Shown: piece after piece, positions 8,212-16,584 of the stretch | Numbering within the stretch: position 1 is the stretch's first letter | How the letters are laid out: every line of letters starts with the position of its first letter | Source of the DNA: CAZYBU01 sp964645775 | Lineage (GTDB): Bacteria; Spirochaetota; UBA4802; UBA5550 | Assembly (NCBI GenBank): GCA_964645775.1 | Contig: CAZYBU010000003.1 | Span: forward strand, 86,313 to 150,312 | Direction of reading: 5' to 3' | Length of the DNA: 64,000 nt | Translations under genes and position numbers: made by a program | The notes under the pieces: model-generated | What the model saw: the letters and a program-made list of their open reading frames with translations, nothing else | Told to the model about the DNA's origin: nothing | Database searches by the model: none

Positions 8212-9195
8212 TCAGTATCCCCTCCGCTTGCCGCTCGATTCCCAGGCCCAGGCTGTCTCCAGGATGGATTCAATATTCCCGTAGGACGGTTTCCAGCCAA
8301 GCCTTTCACGGGCAAGGTCCGACGAGGCTACCAGGAAGGCCGGGTCTCCGGGACGGCGCTCCCCTTCGACGTATCGTACTGGCCGGCCCGTCACCTTTTC
8401 CGCGGCCTCGATTATCTCCCGCACGCTGAAACCTTGTCCGTTACCGAGATTGCAGGCCATGCTCTCTCCCCCGCCGGAGAGATACTCCACCGCCCTGACA
8501 TGGGCGTCCGCCAGGTCGACCACATGGATGTAATCCCGGATGCAGGTCCCATCCTTTGTATCGTAATCCGTGCCGAATACCGTCAGGGTAAACTCATCGT
8601 CCAGGATGGAACGAAGAACCAGGGGAACCAGGTGCGTCTCCGGCTGGTGGTTTTCTCCAAGGGTACCGGTCGGTTCAGCACCGGCCGCGTTAAAATACCG
8701 GAGGCTAACGGAGCGAAGCCCGGAAGCCGCGCCCGCGTCGGCCAGTATCTGTTCCACCATATACTTTGTCCAGCCGTAGGGGTTGATGGGCCGGGTGGAA
8801 GCGTCTTCCCGGATGGGAACCTCCTCCGGGTAACCGTAGACCGCGGCCGATGAGGAAAAAATAAAGTTCCGGACCCCGCTCTTCTCCATGGCGCGGAGAA
8901 GAGTGACAGTCTGGGAGACGTTATTTTCATAGTAAAGAATGGGGAGGGAAACAGATTCTCCCACGGCGATAAAGGAAGCGAAGTTCATTACGCATTCGAT
9001 CCTGTACCTCTCAAGAGCATACGTGACAGCCCGGAAATCACCAATTGATCCTTCCACCATCTCTTTCCCCATGGTAAATTCCCGGGTACCTGTGTAGAAG
9101 TTATCCAGGACAACAGGCTCATGGCCGGTCGCCTCCAGCTCCCGGACCACATGACTTCCGATGTATCCCGCACCCCCTGTAACGAGAATACGCAT
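8212..9195 (-). CDS. galE: UDP-glucose 4-epimerase
   Basis: 327 residues, typical GalE length. The N-terminal VTGGAGYIGSH is the NAD-binding Rossmann loop, and the SSSAAVYG serine with YGWTKYMVE (YxxxK) gives the catalytic residues. Later strings such as SLRYFNAAGAEP and DGTCIRDYIHVVDLADAH are characteristic of GalE rather than other epimerases. It interconverts UDP-galactose and UDP-glucose in the cytoplasm (Leloir pathway). GGGAGAG lies 5 bases before the ATG. It diverges from galK across an 83-base region. Confidence 0.95.
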   Translation of the reverse strand: MRILVTGGAGYIGSHVVRELEATGHEPVVLDNFYTGTREFTMGKEMVEGSIGDFRAVTYALERYRIECVMNFASFIAVGESVSLPILYYENNVSQTVTLLRAMEKSGVRNFIFSSSAAVYGYPEEVPIREDASTRPINPYGWTKYMVEQILADAGAASGLRSVSLRYFNAAGAEPTGTLGENHQPETHLVPLVLRSILDDEFTLTVFGTDYDTKDGTCIRDYIHVVDLADAHVRAVEYLSGGGESMACNLGNGQGFSVREIIEAAEKVTGRPVRYVEGERRPGDPAFLVASSDLARERLGWKPSYGNIESILETAWAWESSGKRRGY

Positions 9196-9225
9196 TTCTT
9201 CTCTCCCTTTATGCCTTCAATCTTA

Positions 9226-9255
9226 TTGACCTGCATACCCTTAGAATGGTATATT
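9226..9255 (+). promoter_or_regulatory. putative galK promoter
   Basis: TTGACC (9226-9231), an 18-base spacer and TATATT (9250-9255) lie in the galE-galK divergent region, 24 bases before galK. Any regulator of both genes would bind in these 83 bases. Confidence 0.5.
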
Positions 9256-9278
9256 TGCAAGGAGATTATGGAGGTGAG

Positions 9279-10460
9279 ATGGACAGACGAATAGAGGACC
9301 TTCTTTTTGATGGATTCACCCGCAGCTTCGGAAAACCGGCAGAACCGCGATTCTTCTTTTCACCCGGCAGGGTCAATCTCATAGGTGAACATCTCGATTA
9401 CAACGGCGGCCATGTATTCCCGGCAGCCATATCGGTCGGCCTTTACGCCCTTGTGGAGTACAACAACAATAATAGTATTCGACTCGTTTCTCACGGTTTC
9501 GATCAGGAGAGTGTCATACCCCTGGACAAGTCCCGCATCTCCAGGGACAACTTCTCAGGATGGTCACTCTACCCGGCGGGGGTAGTCCTTCTTTTGCTCC
9601 AGCGAGGTCAAAAGCTCCCCGGCGCGGACATCTATATCTACAGCAACCTTCCGGCAGACTCGGGACTCTCTTCGTCTGCGGCCCTGGAGATACTCACGGG
9701 ACACATCCTTACCCGGGGCGGCCTGGAGCGGGAAGAGGATCTGGTGGACCTGGCCCTCCTGAGCCAGAAGGCTGAGAACGAGTTTGTGGGGGTAAACTGC
9801 GGCATCATGGACCAGTTTTCCATCGCCCTCTCAAAAGAGGGGAGCGCTCTTCTGCTTGATACCCGTACCCTGGAATATCGTCCCGTTCCCCTGGACCTCT
9901 CACCCTGGAGACTCACGGTCATGGACACGGCGAGTCCCCGTTCCCTTGCCGGTTCCGCCTTCAATGAACGGAGAGATGAAAGCGCCCGCGCCCTGGAGAT
10001 AATCGCCTCGCGCCGTTCACTGGATTACCTGGCCGGGGCCCGGGAGGATGACCTGGATTTAATCGAAGATGAAATCCTTCGCCGCAGAGCAAGACACGTG
10101 ATCACCGAGGAGAAGCGGGTGATGGAGGCGGTATCCGCTCTGGAGAAGGGGGACCTGAAGACCTTCGGGGAGCTGCTTAATCGATCCCACCTCTCCCTGA
10201 GAGATGATTACGAGGTAACCGGGCCGGACCTGGACAGTCTGGTCGACTCGGCCCGGGAGAGAGAGGAATGCCTGGGAGCGCGAATGACAGGTGCCGGTTT
10301 CGGAGGATGCGCCATCGCCCTGGTCCATGAGGACGCAGTGTATGATTTTCGCGACAGCGTGAAAGAGCGGTACATGAAAGAGCGAAATCGGGAAGCGAAA
10401 ATATTCGATGTCAGAGCCGGGTCACCGGCCGGTGAATTTGAAAAAGGAGTCATGGAATGA
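9279..10460 (+). CDS. galK: galactokinase
   Basis: 393 residues. It phosphorylates galactose at C1 with ATP in the cytoplasm. The galactokinase signature GRVNLIGEHLDYNGGHVFP, the GHMP ATP loop LPADSGLSSSAALE and the C-terminal MTGAGFGGCAIAL are all present. The start is ATG 9279 with GGAGGTGAG directly before it. It overlaps the alpha-galactosidase gene (ATGA), so galactose released by that enzyme can be phosphorylated at once. No galT is seen in the window, so the uridylyltransferase step must be encoded elsewhere. Confidence 0.95.
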   Translation: MDRRIEDLLFDGFTRSFGKPAEPRFFFSPGRVNLIGEHLDYNGGHVFPAAISVGLYALVEYNNNNSIRLVSHGFDQESVIPLDKSRISRDNFSGWSLYPAGVVLLLLQRGQKLPGADIYIYSNLPADSGLSSSAALEILTGHILTRGGLEREEDLVDLALLSQKAENEFVGVNCGIMDQFSIALSKEGSALLLDTRTLEYRPVPLDLSPWRLTVMDTASPRSLAGSAFNERRDESARALEIIASRRSLDYLAGAREDDLDLIEDEILRRRARHVITEEKRVMEAVSALEKGDLKTFGELLNRSHLSLRDDYEVTGPDLDSLVDSAREREECLGARMTGAGFGGCAIALVHEDAVYDFRDSVKERYMKERNREAKIFDVRAGSPAGEFEKGVME

Positions 10461-12472
10461 AACCAGAATCGTGCGTTATACAGCTTGAGGGCGGGTCCCG
10501 GATAAAGACTCCCTGGGGTGTCGACGCCCTGCTGAAGGGTGTCAGCATACGGTTTAAAAAGGAAGATATGGACGGCGGGTCCCGTTACCGCGTTTTCCTC
10601 TCCACGGAGAGGGAAGTCTACCTTAAAGACGCCCGGCTTATCTTTCGGCACGATTATGATCCGGACGACAGGATACTGGCCAACGGTTTCCAGTCCTGGT
10701 CGGAAACCGTGGAGATGCCGGTAAACGGCCGTCAGTGCCCCATTCCGGCCCCCCTCCGATGGATATACGGTTTCAACAGGCACGGTGCCAGTTCTTTTTT
10801 TAATCCTTCAGGCAGAAGAGGAAGAATCGCCAGTCACACCTGGACCCATATCCGGAGGGGTAAGGAACGGTTTCTCCTGGCCGGAAGCCTTAATTATCGT
10901 TCCTATACCATTTTGCATCACAATACTTTTCGATCCAGGATGACCGTTCAGAACATCTGCGAAGGGCAGGCCCTGGATTACCAGGAAACGGTTTTCGATC
11001 TCTTAATCCTCCGGGGAAAGTCGGCCCCATCCTACAAAAGCTATGTGGAAAAACTGCTTAAGCGCAAACCGGAGATGTCTCCCGTCACCGGCTGGACAAG
11101 CTGGTACAATTACTATACTGATATCAGCGAAGAGATCATCCGGGAAAACCTGGAGAATTTCGTCTCGCTGAACCTGCCCATCGATATTTTCCAGATAGAC
11201 GACGGTTACCAGACGGCCGTGGGAGACTGGCTCTCAATTAAGGAGAATTTTCCCAATGGAATGGGAGCCGTGGCCGAAAATATCCACCGGGCCGGGCTTA
11301 AAGCCGGTATCTGGCTCGCCCCCTTCGCCTGCGCTAATAACTCGAAGATCTTCCGCGACCACCCCGACTGGCTGGTTACCGATGAAAAGGATCGTCCGGT
11401 CCAGGCCGGTTACGTTCCCCTCTGGGGAGGTGCCTGGTACGCCCTGGATATCTACAACGAAGAGGTGCGTTACTACCTCGAGAAGGTATTCTCCACGGTC
11501 TTCGATACATGGAACTATGACATGGTTAAGCTCGACTTCCTGTACGCGGCGGCTATCCGACCCGGCCGGGGAAAGAGCCGGGGGATGATCATGGACGAAG
11601 CCATGACCTTTCTCAGACGGCTCTGCGGAACTAAGGCGATCCTGGGTTGCGGTATTCCGATGGGTCAGGCGGCCGGGTACGTGGATTACTGCCGCATCGG
11701 CTGCGACGTCGCCCTGGGATGGGAGGACCAGCTTCTCAGAAAACTTCAGTATCCTGAGAGGGTCTCCACAATCAGTTCTCTCCGGTCAACCATACACCGC
11801 AGATACTTAAACGGGAAGGCCTTTGTCAATGATCCGGACGTCATTATCCTCCGGGAGGAGAACAATGAACTTACCGACCGGGAAAAGGGGACCCTCATGG
11901 CCGTAAACGCCGCGCTGGGTGGACTGGTCTTCACCTCCGACAATCCAGGAACCTATGATTCTAAAACACTCCATACCTGCAGGGCTCTCTTTCCCCATCT
12001 GGAAAAAGAGGTCCTGGATGTGATTGACAGAGATGAACTGTACCGCATCGATTTTATGATCGGCAAAGAGAAGTTTATTCTCGCTGTCAATCTTTCAAAC
12101 AACAACAGACAGCTTATCCTGGACCAGGGTGAATATTACGATAACGGACTTCTCTCTGGCCGGGAGGATCTCTTCCTGGGTGGGGATACCTACCTGGAAC
12201 CCCACGCCTCCAGGATCTTCCGGGTGATACCCCGGACACTACCCGGCCTCGTGGGCACCACCGGCCATATCTTCCCGGGAAGTGAAATAGAATTTCTTAA
12301 TGTTACAGAGAATGAAGTAAAGGTGACCCTGAAAGAGCGTTTCGTCAATGACGGGACCATAATTGTCAACACCGGCCGCGCCGGGACATTTCACTTCGAG
12401 GGAAAAGAATATAATACACTGGATGAGAAAGGAAAGAATATCCTGAAGTTGCCCTACCCGGGAAAAGAATGA
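10457..12472 (+). CDS. alpha-galactosidase, glycoside hydrolase family 36/27 clan
   Basis: 671 residues without a signal peptide, so cytoplasmic. The N-terminal beta-domain (about 1-200) precedes a TIM barrel with WTSWYNYYTDI, FQIDDGYQTAVGDWL, the nucleophile string MVKLDFLYAA and the acid/base region CRIGCDVALGW. These fit GH36-type alpha-galactosidases, which release galactose from melibiose or raffinose-type sugars taken up by the cell. Galactokinase lies immediately upstream in the same transcript, which supports galactose as the product. The exact linkage preference is not visible. Confidence 0.85.
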   Translation: MKPESCVIQLEGGSRIKTPWGVDALLKGVSIRFKKEDMDGGSRYRVFLSTEREVYLKDARLIFRHDYDPDDRILANGFQSWSETVEMPVNGRQCPIPAPLRWIYGFNRHGASSFFNPSGRRGRIASHTWTHIRRGKERFLLAGSLNYRSYTILHHNTFRSRMTVQNICEGQALDYQETVFDLLILRGKSAPSYKSYVEKLLKRKPEMSPVTGWTSWYNYYTDISEEIIRENLENFVSLNLPIDIFQIDDGYQTAVGDWLSIKENFPNGMGAVAENIHRAGLKAGIWLAPFACANNSKIFRDHPDWLVTDEKDRPVQAGYVPLWGGAWYALDIYNEEVRYYLEKVFSTVFDTWNYDMVKLDFLYAAAIRPGRGKSRGMIMDEAMTFLRRLCGTKAILGCGIPMGQAAGYVDYCRIGCDVALGWEDQLLRKLQYPERVSTISSLRSTIHRRYLNGKAFVNDPDVIILREENNELTDREKGTLMAVNAALGGLVFTSDNPGTYDSKTLHTCRALFPHLEKEVLDVIDRDELYRIDFMIGKEKFILAVNLSNNNRQLILDQGEYYDNGLLSGREDLFLGGDTYLEPHASRIFRVIPRTLPGLVGTTGHIFPGSEIEFLNVTENEVKVTLKERFVNDGTIIVNTGRAGTFHFEGKEYNTLDEKGKNILKLPYPGKE

Positions 12473-12473
12473 T

Positions 12474-13271
12474 CTAACCGCGGCGGAAATCCATGAGCCG
12501 AAAATCGTCCCGTATATTCGCCGCCTTTTCCCTTACCTCCAGGATAGCCCCGTATCCGGTTTTATCGCTAAAATTTTCCACTACCCTGTCTTTTCTGTCG
12601 TCCGATATCCTGAGCTGATGAAAGCGAAGAGGCACCTCCCAGCGGCTGTCCCGGATGGAGAGGAGCCGGTCACAGAAATCGACCAGCTCATTGAGAGCCA
12701 GGCCTCCGTCTCGCAGGATGGAGCTCCCGCTCCTGGCTACCTCCAGTTCCCCCGTATCGATCCTGTTCATCAGGGATATATGCTCTTCAATTCGGAGGGA
12801 AGGTTTCGTCCCCCGGGGAAATGAAAGTCGTTCCAGTTCATGCTCAATACGGGAGAATTCCGAACGGTCGGCCGCCTCGTCCAGGATAAGAAAAAAGACG
12901 GGCAGGTAATACAGCGTAAGGTCCGAAAGGGCGCCGTAAAATTTCTTCAGCTCATATTCCGCTGCAGGATGAAAATCCAATTCCGGGTAATCGGCGATAC
13001 GGGCGCGGTTCTCGTCCACGATAGACTCGACTTTGTCAGAGAATTTCGGTCCTTGCTTTCTACTCTCATACCGTTCCTTAAGCTTTTCAAATGCGGAAAT
13101 CTCAGAAAGGATAAACCCTTCCATATCCATTTTGTTCTTCTCGGCCATGCGGAGGCGTTCCTCGAACTTCTCCACGTCGAACCAGCGGACTCCATACCGC
13201 TCGGCGTAATCCCGGTAACGGGTCTTGAGTTTGAAAATCAGCGCCTTTATCTCTTTTTTATTCAGTGCCAT
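12474..13271 (-). CDS. uncharacterised protein, largely helical
   Basis: 265 residues, no signal peptide. It is rich in charged residues with heptad-like helical stretches (EERLRMAEKNKMDMEGFILS, and YELKKFYGALSDLTLYYLPV in the middle). I do not recognise a family. It starts with a one-base overlap (TGATG) after the HEAT-repeat gene, so the two are probably co-translated and may act together. It ends convergently 2 bases from the alpha-galactosidase gene. Confidence 0.75.
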   Translation of the reverse strand: MALNKKEIKALIFKLKTRYRDYAERYGVRWFDVEKFEERLRMAEKNKMDMEGFILSEISAFEKLKERYESRKQGPKFSDKVESIVDENRARIADYPELDFHPAAEYELKKFYGALSDLTLYYLPVFFLILDEAADRSEFSRIEHELERLSFPRGTKPSLRIEEHISLMNRIDTGELEVARSGSSILRDGGLALNELVDFCDRLLSIRDSRWEVPLRFHQLRISDDRKDRVVENFSDKTGYGAILEVREKAANIRDDFRLMDFRRG

Positions 13272-14566
13272 CAGGTATATATTCCTACGAGGTACCGGAC
13301 AACCTGGTGCATCTGGAACCTGAAGACAGGATCCATTTCTTTGTAGTAAAGGTCAAGCAGAGGAATAATGGTGCTGCGACTCCGCATTCTCTTCAAAGCG
13401 TAGAGAGCGGCGCTCTTAACGTATCGTTTCTCTTCCCCTTCAATGACCTCAAGAAGAGTACTGATCGTACCTCCGGTCTGGTACATTCCCAGGGAATTGC
13501 ATGCCTCGGCGCGGACCCGATAATTATTATCCTTCAACAGGTCTTTCAGGATATGAAGGGAACGATTGTCGGAAACCACCCCCAGGGCGTAAACGGCACG
13601 TATCCTTCTTGTGACAGTCGGGTCATGGCGGGCAATCTTCACAAGGCCATCCATATCCCCCACCCTTTTAAGCTGGATGATGGTCTCCACCATGAGGTCC
13701 TTAATTACTGGATCATTCTCCCTGTCCAGGGCCGATGAAACCGCGTGGACAGAGGAGTTTGAGCCGAGCTTCCGGATCGCCAGGATGGCTTCTTTCCTTA
13801 CCTCTTCACTTTCAGAGGAAAGGGCCCTGTTCATGATATAGACGCCCCTGCCGTCTCTCATTTCCCCCAGGGCTTTCAGGGCCTCGGCCCGGACCTCGTC
13901 ATTATCATCCCCGGAAGCGGCCCCACGTACCATGAAAAGAAGATTGTCCAGGTTGTTTCGGGCCACGGCCCGGATGGCGTAAATGCGGACTGATTTATTA
14001 TCATCCTTTAAAAGCCGGCTCAGGACCTGGTAGAACCTCTGGTCGTAGAGCCAGGAGAGGGCCTCCGCTGCGTAGATGCGGTAGACCGGGTTTGGGTCAT
14101 CGATCATACCGATAACTATCGGGTAGATCCGGTCGTCCCGGTTATCGGAAAGGCTCATGGCAGCCTCAAGGCGTAGTGTGCTGAAGGGACTCCTCAGAAG
14201 TTTCGCTATGGGAACAACGGCCCTGCGGTCCCTTGAGGCGGCCAGGTGGGGCAGGATAGCTTTTTTTAGCACAACGGACCGGCTCTCTTCAATTATCCGG
14301 ATAAGCTGGGGAACAGAGTCCTGGAAGGGGATGGTCTTGAGGGCAATGATAACACAGGTCCCGGTAAAACGCCCACTCCGAATGGCCCTGTCCGCCAGCT
14401 TTTCAACCAGGGCGGGTGGAGCGCCCCCTGACAGTTCTTCCAGTGCCGCCCTTTTCTTCTCCTCATCAGAAGAACATATATCAGAAAGAGAAGGCGCCGC
14501 GGACACGCCTGTCGGAAGGACCAGTAGAGCCGTCAGTATGGTTATAAAGAGAAGATTATACTTCAT
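13271..14566 (-). CDS. exported HEAT-repeat protein
   Basis: 431 residues with a Sec signal peptide at 1-23 (FITILTALLVLPTGVSA). The remainder is about ten HEAT/PBS-lyase-type repeats of roughly 31-37 residues, visible as recurring units such as DDRIYPIVIGMIDDPNPVYR, DNKSVRIYAIRAVARN and DNDEVRAEALKALGEM. Such alpha-solenoids bind proteins; the export signal places this one in the periplasm. The gene contains an exact copy (reverse orientation) of the intergenic repeat CCGATAGTTATCGG at 14109-14122. It is first of a two-gene transcript with the helical protein downstream. Confidence 0.85.
   Translation of the reverse strand: MKYNLLFITILTALLVLPTGVSAAPSLSDICSSDEEKKRAALEELSGGAPPALVEKLADRAIRSGRFTGTCVIIALKTIPFQDSVPQLIRIIEESRSVVLKKAILPHLAASRDRRAVVPIAKLLRSPFSTLRLEAAMSLSDNRDDRIYPIVIGMIDDPNPVYRIYAAEALSWLYDQRFYQVLSRLLKDDNKSVRIYAIRAVARNNLDNLLFMVRGAASGDDNDEVRAEALKALGEMRDGRGVYIMNRALSSESEEVRKEAILAIRKLGSNSSVHAVSSALDRENDPVIKDLMVETIIQLKRVGDMDGLVKIARHDPTVTRRIRAVYALGVVSDNRSLHILKDLLKDNNYRVRAEACNSLGMYQTGGTISTLLEVIEGEEKRYVKSAALYALKRMRSRSTIIPLLDLYYKEMDPVFRFQMHQVVRYLVGIYT
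14109..14122 (-). repeat. copy of the CCGATAGTTATCGG palindrome inside a coding region
   Basis: The plus strand reads CCGATAACTATCGG, the exact complement of the intergenic repeat seen at 53.5, 55.5 and 59.3 kb. Here it encodes part of a HEAT repeat (PIVIG), so codon constraint may explain it. Confidence 0.6.
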
Positions 14567-14638
14567 TGAAGTAATATTGTTTCCCCGGATAGATAATGAG
14601 ACCCTGTAAAGGAATCATGTCGCGGAACCGGAATGGGA

Positions 14639-15247
14639 TCAGCGCATAACCCCTGTCAGATAGTTATTGGCTATGCCTTCGATGACAGATTCATCCAGGA
14701 CATTCATACCCCTCTTCTCGTAGTCATACACGATGAGCATGATACCGCCCACCAGCATGGAGGCGGTCAATCTGGAATTAATGTCGGTTTTGTAAAGATT
14801 GAGTTTTTTAATCTCGTCTACCTCAAGGGAGATGACTTTCGCGATCCGGCCAACGGTCCTGTTTACGCGATTGATGATTTCTTCGTCGATACCGGCTATC
14901 TCCTTGAAGATAAGCTTGATGACAATCGGTTCATTAACCAGAACGGAGATGGTGCCGGAAATCCGGTCATTAATGAATCTCTTGATAGATTTCTCGCTGG
15001 GGTCGTTCTCGAGAAAATCACGGATATCATCAGGATCAAGAATGTCCTCAATAGCTTCTATGACACTATCAAGTATGGCGTATATAATCTCTTTCTTGTT
15101 GCTGAAATACTGGTAGACGGTTCCCCGGGCAATGCTCAGTTTCTCACAGACCTGGCCGATATGAGTACTCTGAAAACCGTTTTCGATGAACATTTCCTTC
15201 GCAGTATTAATAATCTGGTTTTTACGACGTTCTCCCTTAGGTGGCAT
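14639..15247 (-). CDS. TetR/AcrR-family transcriptional regulator
   Basis: About 202 residues. Residues 8-55 form the TetR helix-turn-helix, with ENGFQSTHIGQVCEKLSIAR and GTVYQYFSNKKEI matching the family consensus closely. The C-terminal two-thirds is the variable helical ligand/dimer domain. ATG 15247 has GGGGGA upstream; an ATG two codons earlier (15253) is possible. A small coiled-coil gene lies immediately upstream in the same direction, with a promoter at 15512-15539 and a 19-base palindrome near its start, which suggests autoregulation. The ligand and other targets are unknown. Confidence 0.88.
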   Translation of the reverse strand: MPPKGERRKNQIINTAKEMFIENGFQSTHIGQVCEKLSIARGTVYQYFSNKKEIIYAILDSVIEAIEDILDPDDIRDFLENDPSEKSIKRFINDRISGTISVLVNEPIVIKLIFKEIAGIDEEIINRVNRTVGRIAKVISLEVDEIKKLNLYKTDINSRLTASMLVGGIMLIVYDYEKRGMNVLDESVIEGIANNYLTGVMR

Positions 15248-15264
15248 AGTCATTTCCCCCGATA

Positions 15265-15429
15265 TCAGTTGAAGCGATCCGAAGAACGTTTCAGGCTGTT
15301 TATCTCTTCTTTCAGGGGAACGAGCGCATCCTGCAGCTCACGCATGATCCTGTCGGCTTTTTCCTGTAGTTCCTTACTCATGGAAGATTTCTCTCTCACA
15401 TCAGGATGTTCGGCGCCTTTATATTTCAT
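15265..15429 (-). CDS. small coiled-coil protein upstream of the tetR gene
   Basis: 54 residues (start ATG 15429, stop 15265-15267). It ends 17 bases before the tetR start. Residues 15-50 form one strongly charged amphipathic helix (SKELQEKADRIMRELQDALV and onward). A shorter start at residue 16 (MSKELQ) is possible. It lies between the predicted promoter and tetR, so it is probably co-transcribed. I do not recognise a family; short helices of this kind can be phasin-like or protein-partner modules. Confidence 0.5.
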   Translation of the reverse strand: MKYKGAEHPDVREKSSMSKELQEKADRIMRELQDALVPLKEEINSLKRSSDRFN

Positions 15430-15479
15430 TATCGGACATTGCGCTCCAGAAGCTTTATGATCCCCTGAATAGTATACTC

Positions 15480-15498
15480 TGAGAAGAACAGATTCTCA
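15480..15498. promoter_or_regulatory. 19-bp palindrome, candidate TetR operator
   Basis: TGAGAA, seven bases, TTCTCA. It lies about 7-25 bases downstream of the predicted transcription start of the coiled-coil/tetR genes, where a repressor would block transcription. Size and symmetry suit TetR dimers. The assignment is an inference from position. Confidence 0.45.
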
Positions 15499-15511
15499 AA
15501 AGTATCTAAAC

Positions 15512-15539
15512 AGAATAGATACCGGTGTCAGTTGGTCAA
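15512..15539 (-). promoter_or_regulatory. putative promoter of the coiled-coil/tetR transcript
   Basis: On the minus strand TTGACC (15534-15539), a 16-base spacer and TATTCT (15512-15517). The remainder of 15430-15693 holds the palindrome above, a long hairpin at 15629-15664 and no gene. Confidence 0.55.
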
Positions 15540-15628
15540 CAATTTTTCATATAATAATGCACCAGAATATGAATACAATTTTTTGGGTACTCACCTGAAT
15601 ATATGTTAAAAAAATCTACCCTTCAACG

Positions 15629-15664
15629 TTTAGAACCCGTCGGTCCCTTCCGACGGGTTCTAAA
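15629..15664. terminator. 15-bp perfect hairpin, possible terminator
   Basis: Arms of 15 bases (TTTAGAACCCGTCGG and its exact complement) enclose a six-base loop. It lies 29 bases beyond the stop of the minus-strand gene 15694-15945. The U-tract on that strand is not immediate (seven T about 13 bases later), so it may stop transcription or only protect the mRNA end. Confidence 0.55.
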
Positions 15665-15693
15665 GGATTTCTTTGTACGTCATGGTTACCTCT

Positions 15694-15945
15694 TCAGGCA
15701 GTTGTATTAAGCTGTTCTCCGGTCCTTGTATCTCCATTTTCTACCGTAAGACTGGATCCGATGAACATGTAGAGAAGGTTTTTCATCTCCTTAAGATCCA
15801 TCATTACATTGGCATCAACACGTACCTTTTCACCAGAAAAAGTCTTGGGAGATTCACTCCCGGAATCTGTACTGACTCGTTCCCCCTGGAGGGCCACCTG
15901 TCCGTATCCGGGAGGAAAGGTGGACGTATTCATCGTGACATCCAT
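15694..15945 (-). CDS. small uncharacterised protein
   Basis: 83 residues, polar and without a signal peptide. AAGGAGG stands 8 bases before the ATG, one of the best ribosome sites in the window, which supports the gene. The C-terminal half, DLKEMKNLLYMFIGSSLTV, looks like a single helix. The overall shape (short, Ser/Thr-rich N-terminus, one helix) resembles small motility-associated proteins, but I see no conserved motif and assign no function. Confidence 0.6.
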   Translation of the reverse strand: MDVTMNTSTFPPGYGQVALQGERVSTDSGSESPKTFSGEKVRVDANVMMDLKEMKNLLYMFIGSSLTVENGDTRTGEQLNTTA

Positions 15946-16001
15946 TTCATGATCCTCCTTCCTTGGATAGTTACTATATATATCGACAAAACATTAAAAA
16001 A

Positions 16002-16328
16002 TCAGCAAAAAAAAAGCTGATTTTCAGCTCTCTGATATAAATCTTTTACCTCCTGTATACCATTATAATAGCGCAAAAAGTACGGGCCGATCTGGAAGAA
16101 CCGGCCCGTATGCCTGTCACTCCTTCTCAATATGAATGACACAGCTCCAGAAGGTGCCGGTTTGATCCCCTGATATTTGCGGTAACCGATGATTGTTTGA
16201 CGAAGTCCGAGATACTCAAAGTAGAACTTCTCAATAGTTTCAAATATCTTTCTCCCGGGAACATCAATCCGTTTAACCCTGGAAAGAACAAAGGCCTCAT
16301 GAAGAAAAGTGAGGTACTGTAAAACCAT
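16002..16328 (-). CDS. doubtful ORF crossed by two terminators
   Basis: An open frame of 108 residues starting 19 bases after the preceding gene. Parts look protein-like (GRKIFETIEKFYFEYLGLRQ). However, its 3' third runs through two minus-strand hairpin/U-tract structures (16074-16110 and 16007-16029), which a real gene should not do. A different frame ends with TGA just before the first hairpin (last residues WSCVIHIEKE), so a frameshift at about 16150-16200 could restore a shorter protein. No ribosome site is visible. Treat as a broken gene or non-coding. Confidence 0.3.
   Translation of the reverse strand: MVLQYLTFLHEAFVLSRVKRIDVPGRKIFETIEKFYFEYLGLRQTIIGYRKYQGIKPAPSGAVSFILRRSDRHTGRFFQIGPYFLRYYNGIQEVKDLYQRAENQLFFC
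16007..16029 (-). terminator. rho-independent terminator (minus strand)
   Basis: Minus strand reads AGCTGA-AAA-TCAGCT followed by eight T. This is a textbook terminator for transcription arriving from the holA/Cys-rich genes. Confidence 0.75.
16074..16110 (-). terminator. GC-rich hairpin terminator (minus strand)
   Basis: TACGGGCC and GGCCCGTA arms (16081-16110) followed on the minus strand by CTTTTTG. Together with the structure at 16007-16029 this forms a tandem stop for the minus-strand operon. Confidence 0.6.
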
Positions 16329-16346
16329 ACTGGGAGAAAGTTCTAT

Positions 16347-16583
16347 CTAGGGTTCACCGGCAAACATCCTATCCGTGGAATCATGCCAGTCGCAGTAGAA
16401 ATCGCGGCAGCCGGGCGGGCGGGTCGAGTATATTCGACATTGGGCGTACCGGTCCAGGTGAGGACAGGCCAATAACCGGGTGCCGTCGGTGAGTTCCAGC
16501 GCAGATTGTTCTCCTGTCATGGGATGGCGGCCGCAGCACTGGTAGAGCTTTTCGATTATATGGCAGATCTCGCAGGCCGGCAT
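16347..16583 (-). CDS. small cysteine-rich protein, putative metal-chelating CxxCxxCC-like family
   Basis: 78 residues with eight cysteines. The spacing C..C, CCG, CPHL, QCRIYSTRPPGCRDFYC follows the zinc/iron-chelating domain of the YkgJ-like proteins, where the motif RPxxCRxF is conserved. It probably binds an Fe-S cluster or metal. The start lies two bases after the stop of holA (TGAGATG), so translation is coupled. The cellular role is unknown. Confidence 0.65.
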   Translation of the reverse strand: MPACEICHIIEKLYQCCGRHPMTGEQSALELTDGTRLLACPHLDRYAQCRIYSTRPPGCRDFYCDWHDSTDRMFAGEP

Positions 16584-16584
16584 C

